From Actinobacillus seminis (lineage in GTDB: Bacteria > Pseudomonadota > Gammaproteobacteria > Enterobacterales > Pasteurellaceae), in the NCBI RefSeq assembly GCF_002263215.1, contig NZ_NLFK01000002.1, positions 186,001 to 250,000 of the forward strand: DNA of 64,000 bases, in the 5' to 3' direction. Each line of letters begins with the position of its first letter. Position 1 is the stretch's first letter. The notes beneath the pieces were generated by a model. It searched no databases, was not told the origin of the DNA, and worked only from the letters and a program-made list of their open reading frames with translations. Of this stretch, positions 10,557 to 20,998 are shown in pieces. Position numbers and translations under genes: made by a program.

Positions 10557-10865
10557 TTTTTTCTCCTCAAAACATCAACTGAGGAACATAAGGAAAGAAC
10601 ATCCCTATGAACCGTTTTAAATTTGCGCTGTTACATCATCATGTTTGCGTAGCGTAGTTTTATCAGAAAACAGAGGAAATAGCAATTTGGCAGAAAGATG
10701 TTAAATTTAAGTTAACCCAAAGATTGTTTTAAAATCAACTTGTTAACATCATGTTGCAAAATTATGCCATTAACAAATTTTATAAAAAATAAAATATTTT
10801 TTAGTTTAAACTTAAGAACGAATACCTTAAAATATCGGCAAAATAAATTTTTAACCCGTCACAAT
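10557..10865. promoter_or_regulatory. divergent promoter region between hinT and focA
   Basis: About 310 AT-rich bases separate hinT from focA. Since focA-pflB is activated by FNR and ArcA in relatives, an anaerobic control site is expected. I see only a partial FNR-like match (half-site AATCAA near 10732-10737), not a clean TTGAT-N4-ATCAA. No other gene is visible. Confidence 0.35.
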
Positions 10866-11717
10866 ATGAACAAAGATAATACGTTTAAGACTATCGCCTC
10901 GCCAACAGAAATGCTTCAAATTGCCATTGATGCGGCGACGTATAAAGCGACTAAAAAACCTTTTCTTTCTTTCGTATCAGCAATTTCTGCCGGTGCATTT
11001 ATTGCGTTAGCATTTGTCTTTTACACCACAACACAAACCGGCGCCGAAGCAGTACCTTGGGGATTGGCTAAATTAGTCGGCGGATTGATGTTCTCGCTGG
11101 GAGTGATTATGGTGGTTGCCTGTGGATCCGAATTATTTACTTCATCCACCATGACATTAATCGCTCGTACCGACGGAAAAATCAATACATTTCAGATGCT
11201 ACGTAACTGGGTGATGGTTTATTTAGGTAATTTTGTCGGCGCGATTTTTATTGTTTCATTAATTTGGTTTGCAGGACAAACCATGGCGGCAAACGGGCAA
11301 TGGGGCTTAACGATTTTAAATACCGCACAACATAAAATACACCATAGCTGGTTAGAAGCGTTTTGTTTAGGGATTTTGTGTAACATTATGGTGTGTATTG
11401 CAGTTTGGATGACTTATGCCGGTAAAAGTCTGACCGATAAAGCTTTTATCATGATTTTACCGATCGGGATGTTTGTTGCCTCGGGATTTGAGCATAGCGT
11501 TGCAAATATGTTTATGATCCCGATGGGAATCATTACCGCCCATTACAGCACTCCTGAATTTTGGTTAGCTGTCGGGTTAAATCCTGAACAATTTGCTGAT
11601 TTAGATGTCTATCATTTTATCGTGAAAAATTTAATTCCCGTTACACTGGGGAATATTATCGGCGGCGGAGTCTGTATTGCATTAATGCAATGGTTTACCA
11701 ATAAACCGCATCATTAG
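10866..11717 (+). CDS. focA: formate channel
   Basis: FocA is a pentameric inner-membrane channel of the formate-nitrite transporter family that exports or imports formate during fermentation. With the ATG at 10866 the protein has 283 residues, nearly the same as E. coli FocA. Signatures are PFLSFVSAISAGAFIALAF (first membrane helix), the VACGSELFTSS loop near residue 90, WLEAFCLGILCNIMVCIAVW near 165 and GFEHSVANMFMIP with its pore histidine near 210. The open frame extends 42 codons upstream, but that part is low-complexity and not family-like. pflB follows 72 bases later. Confidence 0.95.
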   Translation: MNKDNTFKTIASPTEMLQIAIDAATYKATKKPFLSFVSAISAGAFIALAFVFYTTTQTGAEAVPWGLAKLVGGLMFSLGVIMVVACGSELFTSSTMTLIARTDGKINTFQMLRNWVMVYLGNFVGAIFIVSLIWFAGQTMAANGQWGLTILNTAQHKIHHSWLEAFCLGILCNIMVCIAVWMTYAGKSLTDKAFIMILPIGMFVASGFEHSVANMFMIPMGIITAHYSTPEFWLAVGLNPEQFADLDVYHFIVKNLIPVTLGNIIGGGVCIALMQWFTNKPHH

Positions 11718-11789
11718 GTTAACATAAGAGCGGTCGTTTTTCGCCCGTTTTATAATCAATTTATTTACAATCAAAGAAGGAAGTCAATT

Positions 11790-14102
11790 ATGGCTCAATT
11801 AACAGAAGTTCAACAAAAAGCATGGGAAGGATTTGTTCCGGGAGACTGGCAAACCGAAGTTAACTTACGTGACTTTATCCAGAAAAACTATACCCCGTAT
11901 GAAGGCGATGAATCCTTTTTAGCGGGTGCGACAGAGGCAACCACCGCATTGTGGAATGATGTGATGGAAAAAATCAAAGTCGAAAATAAAACACACGAAC
12001 CTTATGATATCGACACGGATACACCGTCAACCATCACTTCTCACGCACCGGGTTACATCAATAAAGATTTAGAAAAAATTGTCGGTCTTCAAACTGATGC
12101 ACCGCTTAAACGTGCGATCATGCCATATGGCGGGATCAAAATGGTAAAAGGTTCTTGCCAAGTTTACCGCCGTGAATTAAAACCTGAAATCGAACATATT
12201 TTCACTGAATATCGTAAAACCCATAACCAAGGGGTATTTGATGTTTATACACCGGATATTTTACGTTGTCGTAAATCCGGCGTAATCACCGGTCTTCCGG
12301 ATGCTTACGGTCGAGGACGTATTATTGGTGACTACCGTCGTTTAGCAGTATATGGTGCTGATTTCTTAATGAAAGATAAATTCAAACAATTTACTTCATT
12401 ACAGCAAAAATTAGAAAGCGGCGAAGATATTCAAGCGACCATTCAATTACGCGAAGAAATTGCAGAACAACATCGCGCTCTCGGCAAAATTAAAGAAATG
12501 GCAGCTTCTTACGGTTATGACGTTTCCGCTCCGGCAACGAATGCACGCGAAGCGGTACAATGGACTTATTTTGCTTACCTTGCCGCAGTAAAATCACAAA
12601 ACGGTGCAGCAATGTCATTCGGTCGTGTATCCAGCTTCTTGGATATTTATATTGAACGTGACTTAAAAGCCGGCAAAATTACTGAACAGGAAGCGCAAGA
12701 ACTAATTGACCACTTGGTCATGAAATTGCGTATGGTACGTTTCTTACGTACACCGGAATACGATCAATTATTCTCCGGCGACCCAATGTGGGCAACTGAA
12801 ACTTTAGCGGGTATGGGCTTAGACGGTCGTACATTAGTGACTAAAAACAGCTTCCGTATGTTGCACACGCTTTACACCATGGGACCATCTCCGGAACCGA
12901 ACTTAACCATCCTTTGGTCTGAACAATTACCGGAAGCGTTCAAACGTTATTGTGCCAAAGTATCGATTGATACTTCATCCGTACAATACGAAAATGACGA
13001 TTTAATGCGCCCGGATTTCAACAACGACGACTACGCGATTGCTTGTTGTGTAAGCCCGATGGTTGTGGGTAAACAAATGCAATTCTTCGGTGCACGTGCG
13101 AACTTGGCGAAAACTTTGTTATATGCAATCAATGGCGGTATTGATGAAAAATCCGGTATGCAAGTCGGTCCTAAATCAACACCGATTAGCGACGAAGTGC
13201 TTGACTTCAACACCGTAATGGAGCGTATGGATCACTTTATGGATTGGTTGGCAACACAATATGTGACTGCATTGAACATCATTCACTTCATGCATGACAA
13301 ATATGCTTATGAAGCGGCATTGATGGCATTCCACGATCGTGACGTTTATCGTACTATGGCGTGCGGTATTGCCGGACTTTCTGTGGCGGCAGATTCCTTG
13401 GCGGCGATCAAATATGCGAAAGTAAAACCGGTGCGTGGTGATATCAAAGATAAAGACGGTAACGTTGTAGCCTCCAATGTGGCAATTGACTTCGAAATCG
13501 AAGGCGAATATCCGCAATTCGGTAACAACGACAGCCGTGTGGACGATTTAGCGGTTGACCTTGTTGAACGCTTTATGAAAAAAATCCAAACCCACAAAAC
13601 TTACCGCAATGCGACCCCAACACAATCTGTATTAACGATCACCTCCAACGTGGTGTACGGTAAAAAAACCGGAAATACTCCGGACGGACGTCGTTCAGGT
13701 GCACCGTTCGGACCGGGTGCTAACCCAATGCACGGACGTGATCAAAAAGGTGCGGTAGCGTCATTAACTTCTGTAGCGAAACTTCCGTTTGCTTACGCTA
13801 AAGACGGTATTTCTTATACCTTCTCTATCGTGCCAAACGCATTAGGTAAAGACTACGAAGCGCAAAAACGCAACCTTGCCGGCTTAATGGACGGTTACTT
13901 CCATCATGAAACAACCGTTGAAGGCGGTCAACATTTGAACGTGAACGTATTGAACCGTGAAATGTTGTTAGACGCTATGGAAAATCCGGAAAAATATCCG
14001 CAATTAACTATTCGCGTTTCCGGTTACGCAGTGCGTTTTAACTCCTTAACCAAAGAACAACAACAAGACGTTATCACCCGTACCTTTACACAATCTATGT
14101 AA
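11790..14102 (+). CDS. pflB: formate acetyltransferase (pyruvate formate-lyase)
   Basis: PflB converts pyruvate and CoA to acetyl-CoA and formate under anaerobic conditions using a glycyl radical. The paired active-site cysteines are in AIACCVSPM near residue 418. The radical glycine is in [10 protein letters not shown] near residue 745. The 770-residue length is normal. It lies in an operon with focA, and a hairpin terminator follows at 14148. Its activating enzyme, PflA, is not in this window. Codon use is that of a highly expressed gene, and there is no internal uptake-signal core, unlike many neighbours. Confidence 0.98.
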   Translation: MAQLTEVQQKAWEGFVPGDWQTEVNLRDFIQKNYTPYEGDESFLAGATEATTALWNDVMEKIKVENKTHEPYDIDTDTPSTITSHAPGYINKDLEKIVGLQTDAPLKRAIMPYGGIKMVKGSCQVYRRELKPEIEHIFTEYRKTHNQGVFDVYTPDILRCRKSGVITGLPDAYGRGRIIGDYRRLAVYGADFLMKDKFKQFTSLQQKLESGEDIQATIQLREEIAEQHRALGKIKEMAASYGYDVSAPATNAREAVQWTYFAYLAAVKSQNGAAMSFGRVSSFLDIYIERDLKAGKITEQEAQELIDHLVMKLRMVRFLRTPEYDQLFSGDPMWATETLAGMGLDGRTLVTKNSFRMLHTLYTMGPSPEPNLTILWSEQLPEAFKRYCAKVSIDTSSVQYENDDLMRPDFNNDDYAIACCVSPMVVGKQMQFFGARANLAKTLLYAINGGIDEKSGMQVGPKSTPISDEVLDFNTVMERMDHFMDWLATQYVTALNIIHFMHDKYAYEAALMAFHDRDVYRTMACGIAGLSVAADSLAAIKYAKVKPVRGDIKDKDGNVVASNVAIDFEIEGEYPQFGNNDSRVDDLAVDLVERFMKKIQTHKTYRNATPTQSVLTITSNVVYGKKTGNTPDGRRSGAPFGPGANPMHGRDQKGAVASLTSVAKLPFAYAKDGISYTFSIVPNALGKDYEAQKRNLAGLMDGYFHHETTVEGGQHLNVNVLNREMLLDAMENPEKYPQLTIRVSGYAVRFNSLTKEQQQDVITRTFTQSM

Positions 14103-14147
14103 AAATCGGGCAAATTTCTACAGCACTTTGCGCTGGAAATCAACATT

Positions 14148-14176
14148 CCAAGAGCCGGCCATACCGGCTCTTTTCT
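14148..14176 (+). terminator. terminator of focA-pflB
   Basis: AAGAGCCGG (14150-14158) and CCGGCTCTT (14164-14172) form a perfect 9-base stem with a 5-base loop, followed by TTTTCTCTT. Confidence 0.88.
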
Positions 14177-14249
14177 CTTGGATAAAAACTGGGCTTTCGC
14201 GCCATTTCCCGCTATAATCTTGCTATTGTTGTCTGCCTCAGGTCGTTTT

Positions 14250-15227
14250 ATGATGCGAGAACCTCATTTTTGCCAATTTGCCCTCAAAGAACTGTTTCCT
14301 TTCGCTGAACAGTTTCCTATTCAATATGTGACCGGAAAAAAAGGCTGCCAAATCGCTTATCGACATTTTATTCACCCCCATCCAAGCGTGCGCCGCTTGG
14401 TGATTTTGGTCAACGGGCGTGCGGAAAATATTCTCAAATGGACGGAAGTCGCTTATGATTTTTATCAACAAGACTTTGATGTCGTCGCCTTTGATCACCG
14501 CGGACAAGGCTACTCTCAACGTTTACTCTCGGATGAAGAGAAAGGCTACATTGACGAATTTCGTTTCTACACCGAAGATATGCACGACATTATACAAAAA
14601 GTGACCGCACTTTATGCTTACCAAACTCAATATCTGCTCGCACATTCTTTAGGCGGTTTAATCTCCGCTTATTATCTGGCAAATTACGATCACCAAATCA
14701 AAAGTGCGGTCTTTTCTTCGCCTTTTTTTGGTTTGCCCACCGAACATCCTCTACGGGACGAGGTGATCATTAATGTAATGATGTTATTCGGGCAAGGTTC
14801 GCGCTATGTCTTTGGCAAAACACCTTACAAGCCAGCCAATATCCATCAAAATGAATTGAGCAACTGCAAAACTCGCATGAAATGGATGAATCGCATTAAT
14901 CGCCACTATCCGCAATTACATCTCGGCGGTCCAACGTTTCGCTGGGTTCATCTTTGCTCAAAAGCTATCCACAATTTGCCGAAAATTCTGCCAAGAATTG
15001 AAATTCCGTTATTGATTTTAGAAGCGGGAAAAGAAAAGATTGTCAGAAATGAAACGCTGAAAAAATTGACCGCCCTTTTACCGCAAGGCGAAATGCAACT
15101 TATTGAAAACGCTAAACACGAAATTCTGTTTGAACGCGACGTCATTCGCCAACAGGCGTTTACACAGATTTTGCGGTTTATTCCGAATGATAATGCGGAG
15201 ATAAAAGATAAAAATCATAGGGAATAG
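14250..15227 (+). CDS. pldB: lysophospholipase L2-like alpha/beta hydrolase
   Basis: An alpha/beta-hydrolase of the PldB type, which degrades lysophospholipids at the inner membrane. The nucleophile serine is in LLAHSLGGLISAYYLA near residue 140, FDHRGQGYSQRLL lies near 92, and a C-terminal AKHEILFERD supplies the expected histidine. From the ATG at 14250 it has 325 residues, close to the usual length. The open frame extends 24 codons upstream into the terminator region, so those are not coding. Two uptake-signal cores lie inside the gene (near 14605 and 14702). Confidence 0.88.
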   Translation: MMREPHFCQFALKELFPFAEQFPIQYVTGKKGCQIAYRHFIHPHPSVRRLVILVNGRAENILKWTEVAYDFYQQDFDVVAFDHRGQGYSQRLLSDEEKGYIDEFRFYTEDMHDIIQKVTALYAYQTQYLLAHSLGGLISAYYLANYDHQIKSAVFSSPFFGLPTEHPLRDEVIINVMMLFGQGSRYVFGKTPYKPANIHQNELSNCKTRMKWMNRINRHYPQLHLGGPTFRWVHLCSKAIHNLPKILPRIEIPLLILEAGKEKIVRNETLKKLTALLPQGEMQLIENAKHEILFERDVIRQQAFTQILRFIPNDNAEIKDKNHRE

Positions 15228-15249
15228 TTTATTTATCCCCTATGATTTA
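15211..15249. terminator. bidirectional inverted repeat at the end of pldB
   Basis: AAATCATAGGG (about 15212-15222) pairs perfectly with CCCTATGATTT (about 15238-15248) across a T-rich loop. It overlaps the pldB stop and the stop of the small minus-strand ORF, so it may end transcription from both sides. Confidence 0.6.
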
Positions 15250-15449
15250 CGTACTTCTCGACTTAATATTTCAAAAAACGATCCCGCTTTTAGTTTCTTC
15301 GGTTTTATTTTGTAGGTGAGCTTATGAATGACGCTCTTTGATTTTATCTCATCAAATTTAGTCTCAGAAAACCTTTCTTTTAATTGATAACTCAATAAAT
15401 GCGGGGGATCATTTGGTAAAAGATATAAGGTTTGCCAAATCGCTGCCAT
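15240..15449 (-). CDS. hypothetical small protein downstream of crcB
   Basis: From the ATG at 15447-15449 this ORF encodes about 69 residues rich in Lys and Leu. A TTG four codons upstream overlaps the crcB stop. I do not recognise a family. It ends exactly at a bidirectional inverted repeat, and it could be translated by coupling to crcB, which is the only support for it being real. It may equally be the remnant of something else. Confidence 0.3.
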   Translation of the reverse strand: MAAIWQTLYLLPNDPPHLLSYQLKERFSETKFDEIKSKSVIHKLTYKIKPKKLKAGSFFEILSREVRKS

Positions 15450-15457
15450 TTCTATAC

Positions 15458-15847
15458 TCAAGCCGCGCTACAAAAACGCCACAGGGCAATTCCTAATGCA
15501 GTAAATAATAAACAACCGAGAAGATGTAATGCCACAACGCCAAAACCGATTAGCCATTTATCCTGCAGGAAATTTTCCACGACTTCAGCGGAAAAGGAGG
15601 AAAAGGTGGTTAAACTGCCGAGAAATCCCATTACTAAAAATAACCGCCATTCATTCGATATGGCGGGAAATTGCCAAAATAACGCGGTAAAAATACCAAT
15701 AATTAAACACCCTAAATAGTTAGCAATCAATGTGCCGAAAGCGAATGTAGAAAAAATCGGATTTAACCATAATCCAAGCCCCCAGCGCAGAGTAGCGCCC
15801 ATTGCGGCGCCGCTTGCGATTAACCCGACCGATTGCCAAATAGCCAT
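15458..15847 (-). CDS. crcB: fluoride ion channel
   Basis: CrcB/Fluc forms a dual-topology dimeric channel that expels fluoride. The 129 residues contain four membrane segments with [16 protein letters not shown] near the N-terminus, [16 protein letters not shown] near 38 and the pore segment [16 protein letters not shown] near 73. The start ATG shares one base with the stop of the upstream phosphatase gene (TAATG), so the two are coupled. No fluoride riboswitch is visible upstream. Confidence 0.94.
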   Translation of the reverse strand: MAIWQSVGLIASGAAMGATLRWGLGLWLNPIFSTFAFGTLIANYLGCLIIGIFTALFWQFPAISNEWRLFLVMGFLGSLTTFSSFSAEVVENFLQDKWLIGFGVVALHLLGCLLFTALGIALWRFCSAA

Positions 15848-16671
15848 TAATAAACTCCAAAAATTGCACGTAAATAACCGGCAACTGCTTCATGTTGGTT
15901 AAGCCCAATTTGCTCTAGTTGTGTGCAGGCTTGTTTTAAACGCGGATCCGCATTGCCCATGATACAGCCCTTTCCTACTTCCAGCAACATATCCACATCA
16001 TTCATACCGTCGCCAAAAGCGATACAATCAGCTTCTTGATAATCCCGTCCGGCTAAGACTTGCAAAAGTGCGGTCGCTTTTGACACATTTTTATTCATCA
16101 CTTCCAAACACACCGGCGTGGAATAGGTCATGCTAACCTGATCGGCAAAATGTTGGCGGATATATTGTTCAATCGGCAATAAATCTTGCGCTTGTTTGGC
16201 GATATAAAACACTTTTTCCGTCGCGCACCCGTGATGCGTTGCAAAATCGACAACCTCATACATAAAACCGGAATCCTGATGATATTGACGTAATTGCGGT
16301 ACATCACGATTAATAAACCAACCGTCGTCTTGGTAACTATTGACACAAATCCTCGTCGGATCAAAATCAATATTCATTAAGGCGAATGCCAATGCTTCCG
16401 GAAAACTATTGCTTAACAATAAATTGCCTTGTAAATCATGCACGCGGGCACCATTTGAGGTGATCATCACCGCATGTTCCACATCTACTTTGCCCAAAAT
16501 AGAAGAGACATCGGTATAATTTCGACCGGTAGCCAGAATAATATCGACTTGTTTTTGCGCCAATTTTTCTAAAGTACGGATGGTGAAATTGCCGAGCCTA
16601 TGTTGAGCATTAAGCAAGGTTCCGTCTAAATCGGAAACAACTGCACGAAACGGAAAAGTGGATAACATCAT
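15847..16671 (-). CDS. Cof-type HAD-superfamily phosphatase
   Basis: A HAD-IIB (Cof/YigL/YidA-like) sugar-phosphate or cofactor phosphatase. Motif I is [13 protein letters not shown] near residue 12, motif II is ILATGRNY, and motif IV is [20 protein letters not shown] near 210. I chose ATG 16669-16671 because GAGG lies six bases upstream; this gives 274 residues. The open frame continues 17 codons further without support. The natural substrate cannot be told from sequence. It is the first gene of a pair with crcB. Confidence 0.9.
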   Translation of the reverse strand: MMLSTFPFRAVVSDLDGTLLNAQHRLGNFTIRTLEKLAQKQVDIILATGRNYTDVSSILGKVDVEHAVMITSNGARVHDLQGNLLLSNSFPEALAFALMNIDFDPTRICVNSYQDDGWFINRDVPQLRQYHQDSGFMYEVVDFATHHGCATEKVFYIAKQAQDLLPIEQYIRQHFADQVSMTYSTPVCLEVMNKNVSKATALLQVLAGRDYQEADCIAFGDGMNDVDMLLEVGKGCIMGNADPRLKQACTQLEQIGLNQHEAVAGYLRAIFGVY

Positions 16672-17099
16672 ATAAACCTCGTAGAAAATCGGCTTATTAT
16701 CGTAACAAATTTCTTTACCCAATGTTAAGCTTTTTAACCGTTGTTGTTACTTTAATAGAAATGATAAATAAGGAATAATATATTTCAGTTCAACAAAATA
16801 ATCGGGAACCCGAAAGCGATAGCGGCAAATATCAAAACCCAAAGTGCAAATGTCTTGCCGACAATGCGGTAAAATTTAATAATGTTTGCATAACTTTTTC
16901 CAAAAAGAGATAACACTAACACGCAAAAAAACCTTAAACCGGTATTTTTTATCAAAAAATATTGTTACAATCCGAACAAAATTCTTACCGGTAATAATAA
17001 ACCGTAAATGTATGCAAATTTTTGTTTACCATTAAGATACTTAACAAAAATACTGCGATCTTTCTCTTGCAATAAGTGCGGTATAAAAACTTCATTATT
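16672..17099. other. AT-rich intergenic region between nadV and the phosphatase
   Basis: About 430 bases with no credible ORF. It holds an uptake-signal core near 17073 and a small TCGGG-AA-CCCGA palindrome near 16800. It should carry the end of the nadV transcript and the promoter of the phosphatase-crcB pair, but I see no convincing terminator or promoter. Confidence 0.5.
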
Positions 17100-18488
17100 T
17101 TAGAAGCTTGCTCTCCTGCGAATATCATCAAAATATTCATCAATCAATAGTTCTCCATTGAGAAACACTGTGCGGAGCCGGTTTTGTTGACTGCCAAGCG
17201 CCCTTTGTTCGATCGTTTGCCAATAATCAGCCTGTTTAACCAAGGCAAGAATGCCTCTTTTCGAACGTTTTGCGTGGCTAGTAATCGGATCTTTATACAC
17301 ATCATGCCATTCGCCGGCAATACACACTGCACTGGCTTTCATTACCCAACTCATTGTATCTCGATTCACTTGCTGTAATAATCCGCCTCCCATACCAAAG
17401 GCGACATTCTCAACACTAAAACCTTCGGCAAGAATTGCCTCCAAAATTTTATCTAAAGAACTCACATTAATGCCATCGCCTTGAATAATACGTATGCAAT
17501 CAGGCAACATTTTATAGCCTTTACGATTTAAAGTCGTACCAAATTTTTCAGCCAAGATCGCTAAAGTGCGACAAATAACCTCAGCAGGATCACCACTATC
17601 CGGGCGAACGACCAACGTGCCGCCTTTTAATTCCACCAGCTCTTTTAGTTCAGTACCCCAAATATTTTCTAACGCATTCCAAAGGTCATAACTGTCTGAC
17701 ACGACGGCATATATTTTATGCTTACCTGCAAATTGCTCAACCATATTGCGATAGGCATCCGTCTCTCTCTCTTTTCCCCAAGAGGTCATGGTGCTATGTT
17801 CCGCTGCAGGAATCGAAAATGCAGGCATGCCGGTCGCATTATACCAACGCTTTGCTGCGACAAGCGCAGACACACTGTCGGTTCCCATAAAATTCACTAA
17901 ATGAGCTAAACCGCCTAATGCCACGGTTTCTAAACTTGATGCGCCACGTGCACCAAAATCGTGTAATTTAAAATCGAGTCCGTCTAAATTATCTGACGAT
18001 TTTTCTAATGCCATTTTAATTTTTTGTTTACATAAATATGACACACTCGCCACCGTGGAGGGATACCAAATTGCACGCAGTAAAGCGGTTTCTAAATAGC
18101 CAACTAACCAAAAAAACTCAGGATCAGTATTAACGACTTGACAAACCACATTTCCGGCAGGTAACACAGTACCTTCCGGTACCGCTTCGATTTTGATCGG
18201 TAATAAACCTTGATGTTTCTCCAATAAACGCTGCCAACCTTGACGATTAAATGGTAAACCGTGTGCTGTTAAAACGGCTTCCGCCTCATCAATATCATTT
18301 TGTGTGATAGGTTTAAGTAAATACTCCTTAATAAATGCTTGTAAACCAAACGCAAGCACATCAAAGTTTCTTTCACGCGCTTCAATATAGTAAGAAATAT
18401 ATTCTGTATTCGGAGGATATTGGAGCCAATGAGAGGATTTATAGCTATCTGTATTCAATATAAGATTAAGAAAATTAGAAGTGTACAT
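17100..18488 (-). CDS. nadV: nicotinamide phosphoribosyltransferase
   Basis: NadV joins nicotinamide and PRPP to give NMN, the first step of the two-step NAD salvage that frees some Pasteurellaceae from V-factor dependence. The 462 residues show the family features: LNTDSYKSSHWLQYPPNTEYISYYIEAR (too long to quote fully) at the N-terminus, HDFGARGASSLETVALGG near 170 and VVRPDSGDPAEV near 295 for the phosphoribosyl site. The frame is intact with no frameshift. The gene stands alone with about 470 bases upstream. It could have been acquired horizontally, since in H. ducreyi it is plasmid-borne, but here nothing marks it as mobile. Confidence 0.94.
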   Translation of the reverse strand: MYTSNFLNLILNTDSYKSSHWLQYPPNTEYISYYIEARERNFDVLAFGLQAFIKEYLLKPITQNDIDEAEAVLTAHGLPFNRQGWQRLLEKHQGLLPIKIEAVPEGTVLPAGNVVCQVVNTDPEFFWLVGYLETALLRAIWYPSTVASVSYLCKQKIKMALEKSSDNLDGLDFKLHDFGARGASSLETVALGGLAHLVNFMGTDSVSALVAAKRWYNATGMPAFSIPAAEHSTMTSWGKERETDAYRNMVEQFAGKHKIYAVVSDSYDLWNALENIWGTELKELVELKGGTLVVRPDSGDPAEVICRTLAILAEKFGTTLNRKGYKMLPDCIRIIQGDGINVSSLDKILEAILAEGFSVENVAFGMGGGLLQQVNRDTMSWVMKASAVCIAGEWHDVYKDPITSHAKRSKRGILALVKQADYWQTIEQRALGSQQNRLRTVFLNGELLIDEYFDDIRRRASF

Positions 18489-18660
18489 TTCATTGAATCA
18501 CCAAAAATATAAAATTTGATGCATACACTTTACCAAAAATTTTTATCTACCGCATTAATAATCTTAAATAACGAAAAGTGCGGTATGTTTTCCCGGCATT
18601 ATGACATTAAAAATAGAAAAAGTAATAAAAATCGCCTCTCTGTTCAATTTTCATTACTTT

Positions 18661-18900
18661 TATTTAAAAAGGTGCCTAAGTTAAATGAGCAATGAATTAT
18701 GTATTTAAATGAAGTGTATCAGCCGGTTTACCTGTTTTTGGTTGATACATATCGTAAGAAAGTAGACCTTTTACACTTCTCGATTGGATAGTTTACATCA
18801 ACACCTAAATTCGTTTTAATGTATTAAAATGATCGTATTTCAACAAGGCTTGATTCGCTTTACCATTAACATCTGAAAGTATTGGTATGCGACAAAAAGT
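18661..18900 (-). pseudogene. possible decayed coding remnant, unknown family
   Basis: The minus strand can be read as SDVNGKANQALLKYDHFNTLK, then (one base shifted) TNLGVDVNYPIEK, then (shifted back) SVKGLLSYDMYQPKTGKPAD followed by a stop near 18690. The protein-like composition over three segments suggests a broken gene with at least two frameshifts. I do not recognise the family. The rest of the 18489-18959 gap holds uptake-signal cores near 18576 and 18913 and presumably the nadV promoter. Confidence 0.35.
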
Positions 18901-18959
18901 ACGTTCAAAATGACCGCACTTTTCTCTGTGAGAGGAGATCGGGCTTTACCGAGTTACTT

Positions 18960-19622
18960 TCATCTCGTGCCATAAACCACAATAGTTTTCCCGTGCGCAG
19001 CGATTAAATGTTGATCTTCCAACATTTTTAAAATTCGTCCAACGGTTTCTCTTGAACAACCTACCATCTGACCGATTTCTTGTCGAGTAATTCTAATTTG
19101 CATTCCATCCGGATGAGTCATGGCTTCCGGCATTTTTGCCAAATTAAGTAGGGTTTGCGCAATGCGACCGGTTACGTCTAAAAACGCTAAATTGCTTACT
19201 TGTTTGGATGTATTTTGCAAACGACGTGCCAATTGCGCGGATAAATACATTAAAATTTCCGGATTCACTTGGATTAATTGGCGAAATTTTTTATAGGAAA
19301 TTTCAGCAATTTCGCAAGAGGTTTTTGCTTTAATCCAAGCAGAGCGCGACTGACCCTCATCAAAAAGTCCGACTTCGCCAAAAAAATCACCCGCACCAAG
19401 ATAGGTTAAGATCATTTCCTTACCTTCTTCGTCTTTCACCAGTACTGCCACCGATCCTTTGATCAAATAATATAAGGTTTCCGCTTTTTCACCGGCATGA
19501 ATTAAAGAACTTTTTGACGGATATTTATGAATATGGCAATGAGAGAGAAACCACTCCAAGGTTGGATCCAGCGGAGCTTGTTGCTGTTGCTGCTGAGCTT
19601 GTTGCGGATTTAAATCTTGCAC
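18960..19622 (-). CDS. crp: cAMP receptor protein
   Basis: CRP is the global cAMP-dependent activator; in Pasteurellaceae it also drives competence genes together with Sxy. The cAMP-binding domain has [21 protein letters not shown] near residue 85, and the C-terminal helix-turn-helix is [19 protein letters not shown] chose the GTG at 19620-19622 because a strong GGAGG lies eight bases upstream. The ATG five codons earlier has no ribosome-binding site and the GGAGG falls inside it. The N-terminus has a glutamine run (QQQQQQ) before the conserved part. It sits beside yheU as in enterobacteria. Confidence 0.94.
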   Translation of the reverse strand: MQDLNPQQAQQQQQQAPLDPTLEWFLSHCHIHKYPSKSSLIHAGEKAETLYYLIKGSVAVLVKDEEGKEMILTYLGAGDFFGEVGLFDEGQSRSAWIKAKTSCEIAEISYKKFRQLIQVNPEILMYLSAQLARRLQNTSKQVSNLAFLDVTGRIAQTLLNLAKMPEAMTHPDGMQIRITRQEIGQMVGCSRETVGRILKMLEDQHLIAAHGKTIVVYGTR

Positions 19623-19663
19623 TGAAAAAACCTCCATTCATTTAAATAAATTCAAATCAAAAG

Positions 19664-19879
19664 TTAACGCAGATCCACTTTATTTTTAATATCAATGGAT
19701 TCATATAATTCTGACCAAATAATGACCGCACTTCCCTGACGAATTTTTGCCAGCAAATTTTGTGTTTTCTGCTCCAATGTTAACTCTTGAATGCCATAAT
19801 CGGTACCCTCGCGCAAAATAACGCTTTGTACGATATTGCGCAACGTTTCTTCCGGTAAGTCTTGCCAAGGGATCAACAT
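19664..19879 (-). CDS. yheU: YheU family protein (UPF0270)
   Basis: A 71-residue protein with the UPF0270 start MLIPWQDLPEETLRNIVQ and the block FVxREGTDYGxxE (here ILREGTDYGIQELTLEQK). Function is unknown. The gene lies 21 bases after slmA and ahead of crp on the same strand. An uptake-signal core lies inside it near 19724. Confidence 0.9.
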   Translation of the reverse strand: MLIPWQDLPEETLRNIVQSVILREGTDYGIQELTLEQKTQNLLAKIRQGSAVIIWSELYESIDIKNKVDLR

Positions 19880-19900
19880 ATTGTTACCTAAATTTAAAAA

Positions 19901-20500
19901 TTATGCAAATAAGCTCTCAATTAATCGCCATTGCTGTTCAAAACTTTGATTATGGGAGCGACGGAAATTGGAGCGGACATAACGCATAAATTGTCCTTCG
20001 CAAATAGTGACTAAATGGGTGGCGATAGTGCGTTCATCCACGTTAAAGGATTTTCCTTCGCGTAGTTTGCGCATTTGCAAAATATTCATAAATTGCAACT
20101 CCAAACGATCGAAAAATTGTGCTACACGTGTTTGTAATCGCGGATCTTCAAACATCAGCGCATGTCCGGTTAATATGCGGGTTAAGCCCGGGTTTTTGCG
20201 CGCAAAATCCAAAATCATTTGCAAAATATCATGCACTCGATGCATTGTGTTGGTTTCGTTTTTGATAGAATGACTAATGCGGCTAAATAGATTGCTTTCG
20301 ATATTATCAATCAAGGCTTCAAAAATTTTCGTTTTGCTTGGAAAATAGCGATATAACGCCGCTTCGGAAACGCCCACTTCTTCCGCCAAACGGGCGGTGG
20401 TCATCCGTTCCATGCCACGTTCGGAATGTAACATATGCGTCAACACGGTCAACACCTGCTGGCGACGTTCTTTTACGCTACGTTTGATTTGTTTTTCCAT
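19901..20500 (-). CDS. slmA: nucleoid occlusion factor SlmA
   Basis: SlmA is a TetR-family DNA-binding protein that blocks FtsZ assembly over the nucleoid. The HTH is [23 protein letters not shown] near residues 37-58 and the C-terminus carries the FtsZ-interacting helices. Length 199 matches the family. Its ATG shares one base with the dut stop (TAATG), and coaBC-dut-slmA is the conserved gene order. Confidence 0.95.
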   Translation of the reverse strand: MEKQIKRSVKERRQQVLTVLTHMLHSERGMERMTTARLAEEVGVSEAALYRYFPSKTKIFEALIDNIESNLFSRISHSIKNETNTMHRVHDILQMILDFARKNPGLTRILTGHALMFEDPRLQTRVAQFFDRLELQFMNILQMRKLREGKSFNVDERTIATHLVTICEGQFMRYVRSNFRRSHNQSFEQQWRLIESLFA

Positions 20501-20955
20501 TATTTCTTACCTGAATGGCCAAAACCGCCCTCACCGCGGTCAGTTTGCGTAAATTCTTCGACGATATTGAATTGCGCCTGTACCACGGGTACGAAAACCA
20601 ACTGCGCAATTCGATCGCCGATTTCCACCGTAAAAGGTTTATCGCTGCGATTCCATAAAGACACCATCAGCGGACCTTGGTAATCGGAATCGATCAAGCC
20701 GACCAAATTGCCCAATACAATCCCGTTTTTATGCCCCAAACCGGAGCGCGGCAAAATGACCGCCGCTAAATTCGGATCCGCAATATAAACGGAAATACCG
20801 GTAGGAATTAACACTGTTTGTCCGGCTTCCACTGTCAGCGGTGCATCAATTAACGCTCGTAAATCTAAGCCGGCAGATCCGGCGGTGGCATAAGTCGGCA
20901 GTGGAAATTCAGTACCGATGCGTTTATCTAAAATTTTTAAGTCAATTTGTTTCAT
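20500..20955 (-). CDS. dut: deoxyuridine 5'-triphosphate nucleotidohydrolase
   Basis: dUTPase hydrolyses dUTP to dUMP. With ATG 20953-20955 ([10 protein letters not shown]) it has 151 residues, the family length. Conserved motifs are visible in order: [44 protein letters not shown] and the C-terminal [10 protein letters not shown]. The open frame extends 14 codons upstream without support. It is followed directly by slmA. Confidence 0.96.
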   Translation of the reverse strand: MKQIDLKILDKRIGTEFPLPTYATAGSAGLDLRALIDAPLTVEAGQTVLIPTGISVYIADPNLAAVILPRSGLGHKNGIVLGNLVGLIDSDYQGPLMVSLWNRSDKPFTVEIGDRIAQLVFVPVVQAQFNIVEEFTQTDRGEGGFGHSGKK

Positions 20956-20998
20956 ATTCTTATTCTCTCTTGTTAATTTTTTAGGTATATACATCAAT

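Noticed and set aside
10725-10745. FNR box upstream of focA
   Set aside because: Only one half-site (AATCAA) fits; the other half departs from TTGAT, so I kept it as a possibility in the promoter entry and not as a separate feature.
14178-14249. Upstream extension of pldB as a signal sequence
   Set aside because: The extra 24 codons contain a hydrophobic run but follow directly on the pflB terminator and have no ribosome-binding site; relatives start near 14250.
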